Positions 1 through 8,261 of a stretch of 14,883 nt of DNA are shown one piece after another (within the stretch, counting starts at the first letter, position 1; the number at the start of each line of letters is the position of its first letter). The position numbers and the translations under genes were made by a program. The notes beneath the pieces were generated by a model that had not been told where the DNA came from, searched no databases, and was given only the letters and a program-made list of their open reading frames with translations. This DNA comes from Flavobacteriaceae bacterium (GTDB taxonomy: Bacteria > Bacteroidota > Bacteroidia > Flavobacteriales > Flavobacteriaceae), in contig JAGLDM010000291.1 in NCBI GenBank assembly GCA_023145595.1, positions 1-14,883 on the forward strand, read 5' to 3'.

Positions 1-203
1 GGAATTTTGTTTTACAAAACTAAGATTGAAGTTAGTAATTAGCCATTATTACTTATACAACCTTGTTGTGCAAAGTATTTTTTTATTCATGATTTTTATA
101 TTTTGCCCAACGTATATATACATGTAGTTTGTGTATGCATATTTAAGGATTCGGCAAATAATTTCTCAAGTTTTAACTTAGAAAAGCAATAGGATCGCTA
201 AAA
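1..203. other. Intergenic edge, no gene seen
   Basis: No open frame of convincing length or composition is present. The sequence is AT-rich and holds several short palindromes: an ACAAC/GTTGT hairpin at 57-69, GTATATATAC at 112-121 and TATGCATA near 134. The stretch from about 109 to 203, running up to the stop codon of the next gene, has the general look of the long degenerate intergenic repeats found in marine flavobacteria. That resemblance is from memory and no second copy lies in this window. I see no clear rho-independent terminator for the minus-strand operon that ends at 204. Confidence 0.4.
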
Positions 204-572
204 CTATTCAAGTTCTTCAAGGTCCTCAAGTTCTTCAAGTTCTTCGAGTTCTTCGAGTTCTTTTACAGCATCTTCTTCAGATTGTGCATCTCTCTCAATA
301 GTTTCAATTTCTTCTATTACTTTATTTTCAGTAAAAAGTTGTTTTCCAAAAGAAATCAAAACAGCGATTAATGAAATTAAAATTACAACTCTTGAAAACC
401 GAATGCTATATTCATTTTTTTTGGAAAAATAATAAGCAATCACACCAAAAACAAATCCAGTTATAGCAGGAAAAATGGCGAGATTTGAAATTGGCAAAAA
501 GGAAAAAACGAGTCCTAATATAGCCCCTATAATCCCTAGTATTGAAAATAATTTGATGGTGATTTTGTTCAT
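204..572 (-). CDS. Small membrane protein with a repetitive acidic Leu-Glu tail
   Basis: I do not recognise a named family. The 122-residue product has three hydrophobic segments, at about residues 7-28, 30-48 and 61-77. It ends in a cytoplasmic-looking acidic tail (about 83-122) that finishes in repeats of the type Leu-Glu-Glu. The tail is encoded by six 9-bp units at 207-260, so its length could vary in frame by slippage. The ATG at 570-572 has an A-rich leader and no Shine-Dalgarno sequence, as usual in this phylum. It is the last gene of a same-strand run, 23 bp after the DUF3108 gene, so it is probably co-transcribed with it. The three-helix core resembles generic small DUF4190-like membrane proteins, but I cannot assign a role. 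Confidence 0.7.
   Translation of the reverse strand: MNKITIKLFSILGIIGAILGLVFSFLPISNLAIFPAITGFVFGVIAYYFSKKNEYSIRFSRVVILISLIAVLISFGKQLFTENKVIEEIETIERDAQSEEDAVKELEELEELEELEDLEELE
207..260. repeat. Six tandem 9-bp units in a coding region
   Basis: Six consecutive 9-bp units of the form TTCaAGTTC (plus strand) encode the Leu/Glu-rich C-terminus of the small membrane protein. Units 1 and 4 are identical, as are units 5 and 6, which carry a G in place of the fourth-position A. Units 2 and 3 have one substitution each. Because the unit is three codons long, gain or loss of units keeps the frame. Confidence 0.8.
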
Positions 573-595
573 GATTATTGGTGTTTTATTTAAAA

Positions 596-1381
596 TTACA
601 GATTATTTGTGAAATTAGAAAGTCTTAATTGAGCAGATCCAACAGGAATGGTTGCTTTAATTAAAGCAGGTAAACGGTTGTTATCAGCAGTAATCCAAAT
701 GAATTTATTTCCTTTTATCTTTTTTAATTCTTTTGCTGCAATAAATCCGACGGAAAGTTTATAGCATTCTTTAGAGCCATATTTAGCAATTTTTATGGTT
801 TCCTTTCCTAAATATTTAATTTGGGCTGTTTGAATTTTTCTATCAATAATCAAATCGATGGAAATTGTTTGTCCAATATGCATATTTTCATAATCAAGAA
901 CCCTTGTTTTGTAAATGGTTGAAACAATGTCTAAAGTGTTATCTTCAATCTGAATTTCGGTCTTTACATTGTTAGAACCTTTTCTGTTGTAGGTAGCGGC
1001 TGCAATTCCAGATTTTCTTTTAAATAAATATTTAATTTGTTTTTTATAGCCACCTTCATCAATACTTCTCTTAAATAGGCTTGGCATTAATGTTGTTGGA
1101 TTTACATAGGATTCATATAAATCTCTTACTTTAAAAAAATCATCCCAAGAAGCATATGTGGTAGCGGTGCATTTTAAACGTAATAATTCTCTAGTTTTGG
1201 TTTTAACTGTTGATGTTTCCATTTTTATTTCTGCAATATCAGTCATAACACCAGACATTTTGAACGAAGCAATAAAAACTAAACGCTCTCCGCTTTTGAT
1301 ATATTTATTTGCTTGCGATGAAGAGTTGGTGAAACTTGTACTTAGAAAAAAAATGGAAATTAGGAGAATACGTTGAATCAT
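596..1381 (-). CDS. DUF3108 domain-containing exported protein
   Basis: A 261-residue protein with an N-terminal signal peptide (hydrophobic about residues 3-18, Ser-rich cleavage region about 19-25), so probably periplasmic or attached to the outer membrane. The body is predicted to be beta-rich. It ends with the motif W-I-T-A-D-x-x-R-L-P followed by a short strand pattern, which is characteristic of the DUF3108 family. The family has no established biochemical role. The ATG at 1379-1381 follows a strongly A-rich leader (T-runs at 1382-1396 on the plus strand), typical of Bacteroidota translation starts. It lies 44 bp after the TonB-dependent receptor gene and 23 bp before the small membrane protein gene, so it probably belongs to the same envelope operon. 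The family call is from the C-terminal motif and overall architecture. Confidence 0.8.
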   Translation of the reverse strand: MIQRILLISIFFLSTSFTNSSSQANKYIKSGERLVFIASFKMSGVMTDIAEIKMETSTVKTKTRELLRLKCTATTYASWDDFFKVRDLYESYVNPTTLMPSLFKRSIDEGGYKKQIKYLFKRKSGIAAATYNRKGSNNVKTEIQIEDNTLDIVSTIYKTRVLDYENMHIGQTISIDLIIDRKIQTAQIKYLGKETIKIAKYGSKECYKLSVGFIAAKELKKIKGNKFIWITADNNRLPALIKATIPVGSAQLRLSNFTNNL

Positions 1382-1425
1382 TTTTTTGTTTTTTTTAATA
1401 ATGGCAATTACTTTTGTAAAGTCTG

Positions 1426-3882
1426 TTAAAACTTCATATCTAGTTTAATATTAAAAACACGACTAGTCATATAATTTGGTATGCCATAAAATCGTTTCGA
1501 ATAAACATCTCGTACCCATGTGTTTGTAATTGAATTCTGAACATCAAACATATTAAAAATTTCGACACCAAAGGCAAGTTCTTTAAAACTTCCTAAAAAA
1601 CCAGTTGTTGCAGGTTTATTTGCATCAACCAGAACGTAAGAAATTCCGATATCTGCTCGTTTATAAGAATTTAATCTGCTTTGATATTGATATGGATCGG
1701 CATAAGAAGGTGATCCTCCTGGTAAACCAGTATTGAATACTAAATTCAAATACATTTTTAAATCGGGGATGGTTGGTACATAATCTTGAAACAAAATAGC
1801 CATTTTAAATCGTTGGTCGGTTGGTCTTGCTATATATCCTTGATTTTCTACGTTTTCTTTAGTACTCATAAACCCCATACTTATCCAACTTTCTGTACCA
1901 GGAACAAATTCTCCATTTATTCTGAAATCGATACCTGTTGCATAAGCTACTGCATTGTTTTTTGCTGCATACCGAATGCGAACATTGTTAATCGTATACG
2001 GATTTACATCTGTTAAATGTTTGTAATAAGCCTCTGTTACTAATTTAAAAGGACGGTTCCATAGTTTAAAACTGTAATCATTTCCTGCCAGAAAATGAAT
2101 TGATTTTTGATCTTTTACTTCTGGTTTAACCACACCAATAGAATCTCTTAATTCCTTATAAAATGGTGGTTGATTGTACAAACCAATAGCAATTCTAAAA
2201 ATCATGTCTTTATTCCAGTCAGGTTTTATAGCAAATTGCCCTCTAGGGCTAAAGGTGGTTTGGTTGGTAGATTCTGAAATTGTTTTTCCGTCAACAGTCC
2301 AGTTCTGTGCACGAACACCCAGGTTGTACCAAACTTCGTTGGTTCCCCATTCTTCTTTTTTACTCCATTGAGCAAAGGCTTCAATTCTACTGATTTGAAT
2401 ATTGTTAAAAGCACGAACATTTTGATACGGAGTAATTTCACCTTCAAAAGGTTGGTAAGGTTGATTATTCGAAATATGATTTGGAGGTCTAATTGAGAAT
2501 CCAACAGAATCTAAAAACTCCCATTCAATCAATCGGTCTCTAATATCTTCTAGTTGATATTTTATCCCAAACTCAAACAGGTTATCATTCTTTTTAATTT
2601 TCCCTTTTAAATGCACATTGGATATGAGCGCATCCAAATTATTTCGCCCATGATTTAATTGAGAGCCAATTCCTTGAGAAAACTCAACGTCACCAAAGTT
2701 TTCAGAGCCCGAATTAGAATTAACTTCACCCAAACTATAGGTTGCTAGAATATCATAATGTTCTGCTTCTTTGGTGTTGTAAACAGAAGAAGCTAAACTT
2801 AGTTCAAAATTATCATTTACTGAATAGGTTCCTTTTAAAGCCCCGAATAGGGTAGTGTAACTATCCTTTTCTTGCCCATTATATAAAACAACCAATTCTA
2901 ATGGTTCTGAAAGCGTCCCGAATTTTGTTCGACGAGAAATAGGAGTGTAGTCATAATTATTTTGAGAGAAATTCCCTAAAAAGTCCAATTTAAATCGTTC
3001 CCCAAAATCATATGATAAAAAAGTTTGAATATCTGCAAACTTCGGGGTGTAATTGGTTTCGGTGTCTTTACTATTTACCAACAAACTATTATCTCTATAT
3101 CTCACCCCCACCAATGTGGTGAGTTTATTATTAAGCACCCTTCCACCAGTAGTTATACTGCCCCCCATAAGGTTTAGATTGATGCTTGTTTCAAAATCGG
3201 TTGGTTTTCTATAGGTTATATCTAATACAGAAGAAAGTCGGTCTCCATATTTTGCTTGGAATCCACCTGCAGAAAAATTCACGTTTTGAGTCATAGCAGA
3301 ATTCACAAAACTCAATCCTTCTTGTTGACCCGATCGAACCAAAAACGGACGGTAAATTTCAATTCCGTTTACATATACCAAGTTTTCATCAAAATTACCA
3401 CCCCTTACATTATACTGTGTGCTAAGTTCATTATTATTGTTTACACCAGGTAGGGTCATTAATATGTTTTCAATACCGGCATTGGCTCCAGGTATTTTAC
3501 TCACCTTGGCTAGATTGACATCTATAATACCTTGCACTTCTTTTTTTCTGTTTTTAATAGAAACAACATCTAGTTCTTCAGTTTTTGCAAGTAATTTTGG
3601 AGAAAACCGTAAAGTTTTATTTGTTCTAACTTTTAAAGTTTTTGTGTAAGTTTCAAATGAAATATGGCTAAATCGAAGTGTAATGTTTTTATTTGATTTC
3701 ACCTTTATACTAAAAAAACCATCGGCAGTACTTTCTACACCTGTTAATTCGTATGAAACCGAAACTCCCTCAATAGGATTTCCAAAATAATCTTTAATAG
3801 TACCTTCTACCGTCCCTGTTTGGGCGAATAAGTAGTTAGACACTAGTATTATAATTAGAGTAAGGAGTTGTTTTTTAGTCAA
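1426..3882 (-). CDS. TonB-dependent receptor with CarboxypepD_reg-like domain
   Basis: An 818-residue outer-membrane importer. Residues 1-20 are a signal peptide ending near F-A-Q. A CarboxypepD_reg-like beta-sandwich follows (about 23-98, starting G-T-V-E-G-T-I-K-D). A short acidic linker (T-E-E-L-D-V-V, 101-107) could serve as the TonB box. The plug (about 116-225) contains Y-N-V-R-G-G-N-F-D-E-N and later Y-G-D-R-L-S-S-V-L-D. The rest is the 22-strand barrel, closing with a terminal Phe. Such proteins use TonB-ExbBD energy to take up large ligands. There is no SusD gene beside it, so a polysaccharide role is not supported and the ligand is unknown. The start is TTG at 3880-3882, with no in-frame ATG between it and the upstream gene's stop and an immediate signal peptide after it. 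It follows the M23 peptidase gene by 14 bp, suggesting co-transcription. Confidence 0.92.
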   Translation of the reverse strand: MTKKQLLTLIIILVSNYLFAQTGTVEGTIKDYFGNPIEGVSVSYELTGVESTADGFFSIKVKSNKNITLRFSHISFETYTKTLKVRTNKTLRFSPKLLAKTEELDVVSIKNRKKEVQGIIDVNLAKVSKIPGANAGIENILMTLPGVNNNNELSTQYNVRGGNFDENLVYVNGIEIYRPFLVRSGQQEGLSFVNSAMTQNVNFSAGGFQAKYGDRLSSVLDITYRKPTDFETSINLNLMGGSITTGGRVLNNKLTTLVGVRYRDNSLLVNSKDTETNYTPKFADIQTFLSYDFGERFKLDFLGNFSQNNYDYTPISRRTKFGTLSEPLELVVLYNGQEKDSYTTLFGALKGTYSVNDNFELSLASSVYNTKEAEHYDILATYSLGEVNSNSGSENFGDVEFSQGIGSQLNHGRNNLDALISNVHLKGKIKKNDNLFEFGIKYQLEDIRDRLIEWEFLDSVGFSIRPPNHISNNQPYQPFEGEITPYQNVRAFNNIQISRIEAFAQWSKKEEWGTNEVWYNLGVRAQNWTVDGKTISESTNQTTFSPRGQFAIKPDWNKDMIFRIAIGLYNQPPFYKELRDSIGVVKPEVKDQKSIHFLAGNDYSFKLWNRPFKLVTEAYYKHLTDVNPYTINNVRIRYAAKNNAVAYATGIDFRINGEFVPGTESWISMGFMSTKENVENQGYIARPTDQRFKMAILFQDYVPTIPDLKMYLNLVFNTGLPGGSPSYADPYQYQSRLNSYKRADIGISYVLVDANKPATTGFLGSFKELAFGVEIFNMFDVQNSITNTWVRDVYSKRFYGIPNYMTSRVFNIKLDMKF

Positions 3883-3896
3883 TTTAAAATATTTTA

Positions 3897-5588
3897 TTAT
3901 TTATTTCTATAAAACGTTGCTTCTAACGTATTCGTATTCCCTACATTATCTTCAACAATTATTTTTAACAAATGCTTTTTTTTCTTAAACTTTCTATCTG
4001 AAAAATCGTAGGTAAGTGTACCTTTTTTTGGGCTGTATTCTAAAAGGATCCATTCCCCATCAATTTCACCTCTGTAAGATTTTATTCCAGATAAATCATC
4101 TGAAATTTTAAGTGTAATTCTAGTGAAATTCGTAAGCCGTTGTTTGTTCTTGAAATTAGATAATTTTATTTTAGGGTTTGTATCATCTTTTAGGATAGCA
4201 AATTTCCCTAAAGCTTTCGTTTTAATATAAAAAGTGTTTTCTTTTTTTACGGTCCGCCTATATATAGGGTAACCCTTGCTGCTATAGTTAGCTATAAATA
4301 ATTGTTTCCGTTCTTCTTTCGGATAATTGCTAACATCAAAAGTTAATGTATAACTCAGACGTAATGGAATGTTTTTTTTATGCACATATGCAACCCCTTT
4401 TTTTACCTTAAAATCGAGGAATACATCTTCATAAAAAGTGTTTTTCGGAAAAGCAATCGTGATACCACTCTCACTAAATTTGTTAAACTCTTTGGATTTT
4501 ATAAAGTAATTTGTTGGTGAAATTTTCTTCGGAATTAAAATTTTATCCGCCTTGCCTTCAATAGGAATCACCAATACTTTTTTATTTCCTGCAAAATCTT
4601 TGGCTATAATCTCAACCTTATAATTTAAAGAGTTCTTAATAATAAGTTTTCCATTATTGATATTTTTTCCATAGATGCTAAGCTTATTTTCAGGTAAAAC
4701 ATAACAACGCTGAATTCGCTGTCTTAAATCAGCATACCGAGTATAGTCAATAAGTAAATTAATGTATTTAGATTCTTTAAAAGAAAAAGTTTTAACCTCA
4801 TGAAAATAAGTACGCTTACCGTTAACCTTCATCTCTAAACTATAAAGGCCGTTTTTATTAAGAGCACCATTTAAGCGATCGTACGCATTTATTCCAAATC
4901 CAATAATTCCAGAAGCAGTAACTTTGTCAGCCAATAAAACCCCATTTTTTTGCGTTTTGAAATTTATTTGAAGCGGTTCTGCAGATTGATTTACCTGCGA
5001 AATACTGTCTAAAGAGTATGCCACTAATGTATTGATAATAGGTGCTTGCGTATCTTTTACCGTAATTCCAAACAACATAGGGTTGATAGGTTTGGAGTTT
5101 TTATCTCTAATTTCAAAGTGTAAATGTGGTCCTGCAGACCCACCTGTATTTCCGGAGTAGGCAATAACCTCACCTTTATTAATTCTCAATTTTTTTTTTG
5201 ATGGATGCAATTCAATTTCGAAACGCTCTTCTTTATATTGATGTTTTTTAAGATAAGCTTCAATTTCTGGGCTGAATTTCTTGAGATGGCCATATACAGA
5301 AGTATATCCATTAGGGTGTGTAATATAAAGAGCTTTCCCATACCCCCAATGAGATACTTTTATGCGAGACACATATCCATCTGCAATTGATAAAACCTTA
5401 AAGCCTTCAGAGCCTTTTGTTTTAATGTCTAAACCCGAATGAAAATGATTGGAGCGAAGTTCTCCAAAGGTACCCGAGAGGTATAAAGGGATGTCTAAAG
5501 GGCTTTGAAAATAGCCCTGGGGGTATTTCTGCTGACCATAAGCACTAGATAATCCAATAAGAAAACAAATGAATATACGAAAAATCAA
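3897..5588 (-). CDS. M23 (LytM-type) peptidoglycan endopeptidase
   Basis: A 563-residue exported zinc metallopeptidase expected to cut peptide cross-links of peptidoglycan in the periplasm. Residues 1-18 form a signal peptide. The LytM domain (about 28-172) has an intact active site: H50-x3-D54 in H-S-G-L-D, H101 in Y-G-H-L, and H155-L-H157-F-E. An insert (about 106-134) rich in Lys and Glu separates the two halves. The long C-terminal part (about 180-563) is beta-rich; its last 95 residues look like an Ig-type fold (S-D-D-L-S-G-I... V-E-D-N-V-G-N). The only start that gives a complete signal peptide is TTG at 5586-5588; an in-frame stop lies just upstream and the next in-frame ATG is deep in the protein. 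It heads the envelope operon and is divergent from the zapA operon. The promoter is not clear: only TTAATTTG at 5613-5620 (minus strand) resembles a -7 box. Confidence 0.9.
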   Translation of the reverse strand: MIFRIFICFLIGLSSAYGQQKYPQGYFQSPLDIPLYLSGTFGELRSNHFHSGLDIKTKGSEGFKVLSIADGYVSRIKVSHWGYGKALYITHPNGYTSVYGHLKKFSPEIEAYLKKHQYKEERFEIELHPSKKKLRINKGEVIAYSGNTGGSAGPHLHFEIRDKNSKPINPMLFGITVKDTQAPIINTLVAYSLDSISQVNQSAEPLQINFKTQKNGVLLADKVTASGIIGFGINAYDRLNGALNKNGLYSLEMKVNGKRTYFHEVKTFSFKESKYINLLIDYTRYADLRQRIQRCYVLPENKLSIYGKNINNGKLIIKNSLNYKVEIIAKDFAGNKKVLVIPIEGKADKILIPKKISPTNYFIKSKEFNKFSESGITIAFPKNTFYEDVFLDFKVKKGVAYVHKKNIPLRLSYTLTFDVSNYPKEERKQLFIANYSSKGYPIYRRTVKKENTFYIKTKALGKFAILKDDTNPKIKLSNFKNKQRLTNFTRITLKISDDLSGIKSYRGEIDGEWILLEYSPKKGTLTYDFSDRKFKKKKHLLKIIVEDNVGNTNTLEATFYRNK

Positions 5589-5697
5589 AAGGTTTATTTT
5601 TAGCTAAAGTAACAAATTAAATAATTATTTAGCAATAAATTGGTAAGCAATTGTTGGTGAGTATTTTATTTTATTTTATCCGAAAAAGAGTAAAATG

Positions 5698-5729
5698 TTT
5701 GTAAAAGTGCGATAAGAAGATTACATTTG
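5698..5729 (+). promoter_or_regulatory. Bacteroidota sigma-A-type promoter of the zapA operon
   Basis: A TTTG element at 5698-5701 and a TACATTTG element at 5722-5729 are separated by 20 bases. This matches the Bacteroidota consensus TTTG-N(about 19)-TAnnTTTG in both boxes. Transcription would start near 5736, leaving a leader of about 22 bases before the ATG at 5759. Confidence 0.75.
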
Positions 5730-5758
5730 ATACATAGTTTTGATAACTCTTAAATTAG

Positions 5759-6049
5759 ATGAGTAAAATAATTGAAGTTGCTAATTTACTGGAGGATAAA
5801 CTCGAAAAGATGTTAGAGTCTTTCACCTTTTTAAAAGATGAAAACGAGTACTTAAACCGGAGAATTGCAGTTTTAGAGTCTAATTTAACAGAAAAAACAC
5901 TTCAACTTGATGAGAAAGAAAAATCTTTTAAGTTGTTGAAAATAGCCAAAACTATAGAAGGCAGTAAAGAAAGTACAAGAGAAACAAAACTCAAAATAAA
6001 TGCTTTGATTCGCGAAATTGATTTGTGTATAGTTCAATTAAGTGAATAG
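5759..6049 (+). CDS. Small coiled-coil protein encoded with ZapA
   Basis: A 96-residue soluble protein with no signal peptide. Residues about 5-62 have heptad-like spacing of Leu/Ile/Val among many charged residues (for example L-E-D-K-L-E-K-M-L and L-N-R-R-I-A-V-L-E), predicting a coiled coil. A second amphipathic helix covers about 75-94. It is the first gene after a strong promoter and stops 10 bases before the zapA start, so the two are certainly co-transcribed. Small coiled-coil genes next to zapA are known elsewhere (ZauP in Caulobacter, the TIGR02449 group in gammaproteobacteria). By position and shape this is a candidate functional counterpart, probably a ZapA partner at the Z-ring, but homology is not shown by the sequence itself. 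Confidence 0.82.
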   Translation: MSKIIEVANLLEDKLEKMLESFTFLKDENEYLNRRIAVLESNLTEKTLQLDEKEKSFKLLKIAKTIEGSKESTRETKLKINALIREIDLCIVQLSE

Positions 6050-6059
6050 GTTCTTTAAA

Positions 6060-6350
6060 ATGGAAAAACTTAAAATTAAAATTACCATTGCTGGTAGAGT
6101 ATACCCTTTAAGCATTAAGAATGCAATTGAAGAGGAGGGGATGCGAAAAGCGGCAAATAAAATCAATGAATTGGTAACTAAATTTGAGCAAAACTATGCG
6201 GTTAGTGATAAACAGGATGTATTGGCGATGTGTGCCTTACAATTTGCATCACAGGTAGAGATAAATTCCATTAGTGATGATACTGATACGTTAGAAGCAA
6301 TAAAAAAAATTGAAGCCATCAACAAATTGTTAGATGTGCATTTAAAATAA
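6060..6350 (+). CDS. zapA: Cell division protein ZapA
   Basis: A 96-residue protein matching ZapA in length and pattern. The N-terminal beta-strand module (M-E-K-L-K-I-K-I-T-I-A-G-R-V-Y-P-L) is followed by a helix (about 22-46) and a long C-terminal helix (about 50-94) for dimer and tetramer formation. The sequence D-V-L-A-M-C-A-L-Q-F-A is typical of the family start of that helix. ZapA binds FtsZ filaments in the cytoplasm and promotes their bundling at the division site. A longer frame opens at a GTG at 6042, but it overlaps the upstream gene, adds six residues outside the family alignment and is A-rich leader sequence; the ATG at 6060 is the better start. The probable 6S RNA begins about 25 bases after the stop. 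Confidence 0.9.
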   Translation: MEKLKIKITIAGRVYPLSIKNAIEEEGMRKAANKINELVTKFEQNYAVSDKQDVLAMCALQFASQVEINSISDDTDTLEAIKKIEAINKLLDVHLK

Positions 6351-6373
6351 GTTCATTAAAATAAACAATAATA

Positions 6374-6558
6374 CTGCCTACATTAGTCATTGTTTGTCAA
6401 ACTCAACAGGAATTAATTCTGAAGGATGAGTCTAAATGCTAAAGCACGCCGTTAATATCGATTTTTTTCGCTATTCAGACGGATCCTTGATCATTTGGTT
6501 AGTTCTATTTATGTTTAAATTGGAGTTTGCAAAAACTTCACTAATGTAGGCTTTTTTT
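6374..6558 (+). ncRNA. ssrS: Probable 6S RNA (6S-Flavo type)
   Basis: The gap between zapA and rny folds as one long, interrupted hairpin of about 185 nt. The closing stem is a perfect 12-bp pairing, 6376-6387 with 6540-6551, followed by seven T residues. Further in, 6398-6404 (CAAACTC) pairs with 6523-6529, 6422-6427 (AAGGAT) with 6483-6488, and 6430-6433 with 6477-6480, leaving a large internal bubble and an apical loop of about 40 nt. This is the open-promoter-like shape of 6S RNA, which binds the housekeeping RNA polymerase holoenzyme and tunes transcription in slow growth. A 6S-Flavo motif has been described in Flavobacteriia. The position after zapA also matches E. coli, where ssrS follows zapA. 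No clear own promoter is visible, so it may be processed from the zapA transcript. The family name is inferred from fold and context. Confidence 0.75.
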
Positions 6559-6576
6559 ATACTTAAAAACAACCGA

Positions 6577-8145
6577 ATGGAAGAAATGATCATACCAATA
6601 GTTATTGGTTTATTTATAGGATTGGTAATAGGATATGTAATTGCAAAATCTTTAGAAAAGAAAAAAGCCTCAGCAACTATAAAAAGAGCAAATAAGTCTG
6701 CTACTTCAATAATTAAGGAAGCAAAAATGGATGCCGAAGTAGTTAAAAAAGAGAAAATATTACAGGCAAAAGAAAAATTTATTGAGTTAAAATCGGAGCA
6801 TGAAAAAGTGATTTTATCGCGAGATCGGAAAATGAATGATGCCGAAAAAAGAATAAGAGATAAAGAATCTCAAGTTTCGCAACTACTCGACAAAAATAAA
6901 AAGCAAGGTCAAGATTTGGATCGGAAATCTGCCGATTGTGATCATAAACTTGAGTTTATTGAGCGTAAAGAAAATGAATTAGAAAAAATTCATAAAAAGC
7001 AAGTAGAAAATCTTGAAGTAATTTCTGGATTATCAGCAGAAGATGCTAAGAAAGAACTAGTTACTTCGCTTAAGGAAGAAGCGAAATCGGATGCGATGGC
7101 TTTTATACAAAACACTTTAGAAGAAGCCAAATTAACAGCCGATCAAGATGCACGTAAAGTTATTCTATCTACCATTCAGCGAGTAGGAGTAGAGCAAACC
7201 GTAGAGAATTGTGTTTCTGTATTTAATTTGGAATCTGATGATGTTAAAGGAAGAATTATTGGTCGTGAAGGACGAAATATTCGTGCTTTAGAATCTGCAA
7301 CGGGAGTAGAAATTATAGTTGATGATACTCCAGAGGCAATTATTCTTTCGTGCTTTGATCCTGTGCGTAGAGAGGTTGCACGATTATCACTGCATAACTT
7401 GGTGACAGATGGTCGTATTCATCCCGCTAGGATTGAAGAAGTTGTTAAAAAAACTGAAAAGAAAATCAATCAAGAAATAGTTGAAGTAGGTAAACGAACC
7501 GTCATCGATTTAGGGATTCATGGATTGCATCCAGAATTGATTAAAACGATAGGACGAATGAAATTCCGTTCATCTTATGGACAAAACCTATTGCAGCACT
7601 CTAGAGAAGTGGCAAATTTATGTGGATTGATGGCAGCAGAATTAGGATTGAATGCTAAAGTTGCTAAAAGAGCAGGATTGCTACACGATATCGGAAAAGT
7701 ACCTGATACTGAAAGCGAATTACCGCATGCTATTTTAGGTATGGAGTGGGCTCAAAAATATGGTGAAAAGCCAGATGTATGTAATGCTATTGGAGCGCAT
7801 CATGATGAAGTTGAGATGAAAACATTAATTGCACCTATTGTGCAAGTATGTGATGCTATTTCTGGAGCAAGACCAGGTGCTAGACGACAAGTGTTAGATT
7901 CGTATATCCAACGTTTAAAAGATTTAGAAGATGTGGCATTTGGATTCTCAGGAGTTCAAAAAGCGTATGCTATTCAAGCGGGTAGAGAGTTGCGTGTTAT
8001 AGTAGAAAGTGAAAAAGTAAACGATATAAAAGCAGCGGAATTATCATTTAGTATTTCTCAGAAAATACAAACAGATATGACCTACCCAGGTCAGGTTCGT
8101 GTAACAGTTATTCGTGAAACGAGAGCTGTGAATATTGCAAAATAG
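6577..8145 (+). CDS. rny: Ribonuclease Y
   Basis: A 522-residue membrane-anchored endoribonuclease that starts decay of many mRNAs. An N-terminal transmembrane helix (about 5-24) is followed by a long charged coiled coil (about 28-190). Next comes a KH RNA-binding domain with the [10 protein letters not shown] motif at 225-234. The HD phosphohydrolase domain has H341 in H-S-R-E-V, H370-D371 in L-L-H-D-I-G-K, H408-H409 in G-A-H-H-D-E and D426 in V-C-D-A-I-S-G. All metal-binding positions expected for the family are present and the length is normal. The ATG lies 18 bases after the T-run of the 6S RNA, so rny may depend on read-through or on a promoter inside the RNA region. A strong terminator follows at 8165-8201. 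Confidence 0.96.
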   Translation: MEEMIIPIVIGLFIGLVIGYVIAKSLEKKKASATIKRANKSATSIIKEAKMDAEVVKKEKILQAKEKFIELKSEHEKVILSRDRKMNDAEKRIRDKESQVSQLLDKNKKQGQDLDRKSADCDHKLEFIERKENELEKIHKKQVENLEVISGLSAEDAKKELVTSLKEEAKSDAMAFIQNTLEEAKLTADQDARKVILSTIQRVGVEQTVENCVSVFNLESDDVKGRIIGREGRNIRALESATGVEIIVDDTPEAIILSCFDPVRREVARLSLHNLVTDGRIHPARIEEVVKKTEKKINQEIVEVGKRTVIDLGIHGLHPELIKTIGRMKFRSSYGQNLLQHSREVANLCGLMAAELGLNAKVAKRAGLLHDIGKVPDTESELPHAILGMEWAQKYGEKPDVCNAIGAHHDEVEMKTLIAPIVQVCDAISGARPGARRQVLDSYIQRLKDLEDVAFGFSGVQKAYAIQAGRELRVIVESEKVNDIKAAELSFSISQKIQTDMTYPGQVRVTVIRETRAVNIAK

Positions 8146-8164
8146 AATTAATAAAGTTTAGAAT

Positions 8165-8201
8165 AAAAAGTATCTGTTTTTTACACAGGTACTTTTTTTT
8201 T
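8165..8201 (+). terminator. Rho-independent terminator after rny, possibly bidirectional
   Basis: Bases 8165-8177 pair with 8185-8197 (13 bp including one G-U pair) around a 7-base loop. A run of nine T residues begins inside the right arm at 8193. The left arm begins with five A residues, so the minus-strand transcript also has a U-run after the hairpin. The same element could therefore stop transcription coming from the DUF2490 side. Confidence 0.8.
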
Positions 8202-8261
8202 GCAATAAAAAAGGTAGGGGCACCATTTCTGATTAAAAACAACTAAGAATATAGATTTCTA

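Noticed and set aside
57..69. Terminator hairpin for the envelope operon
   Set aside because: The stem is only 5 bp with a 3-base loop and there is no U-run on the minus-strand side.
207..260. CRISPR-like repeat array
   Set aside because: The units are 9 bp, contiguous, without spacers, and in frame with a protein.
1158..1376. Plus-strand open frame inside the DUF3108 gene
   Set aside because: It is antisense to a well-supported gene, without promoter or recognisable protein features. The other antisense frames inside the TonB receptor, M23, channel and yggS genes were rejected for the same reason.
6042..6059. GTG start extending ZapA by six residues
   Set aside because: It overlaps the end of the upstream gene, the added residues lie outside the ZapA fold, and an ATG at 6060 gives the family's usual N-terminus.
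6374..6558. Riboswitch controlling rny
   Set aside because: The single long hairpin with a bubble and closing stem fits 6S RNA better, and I see no known aptamer core or alternative terminator and anti-terminator pair.
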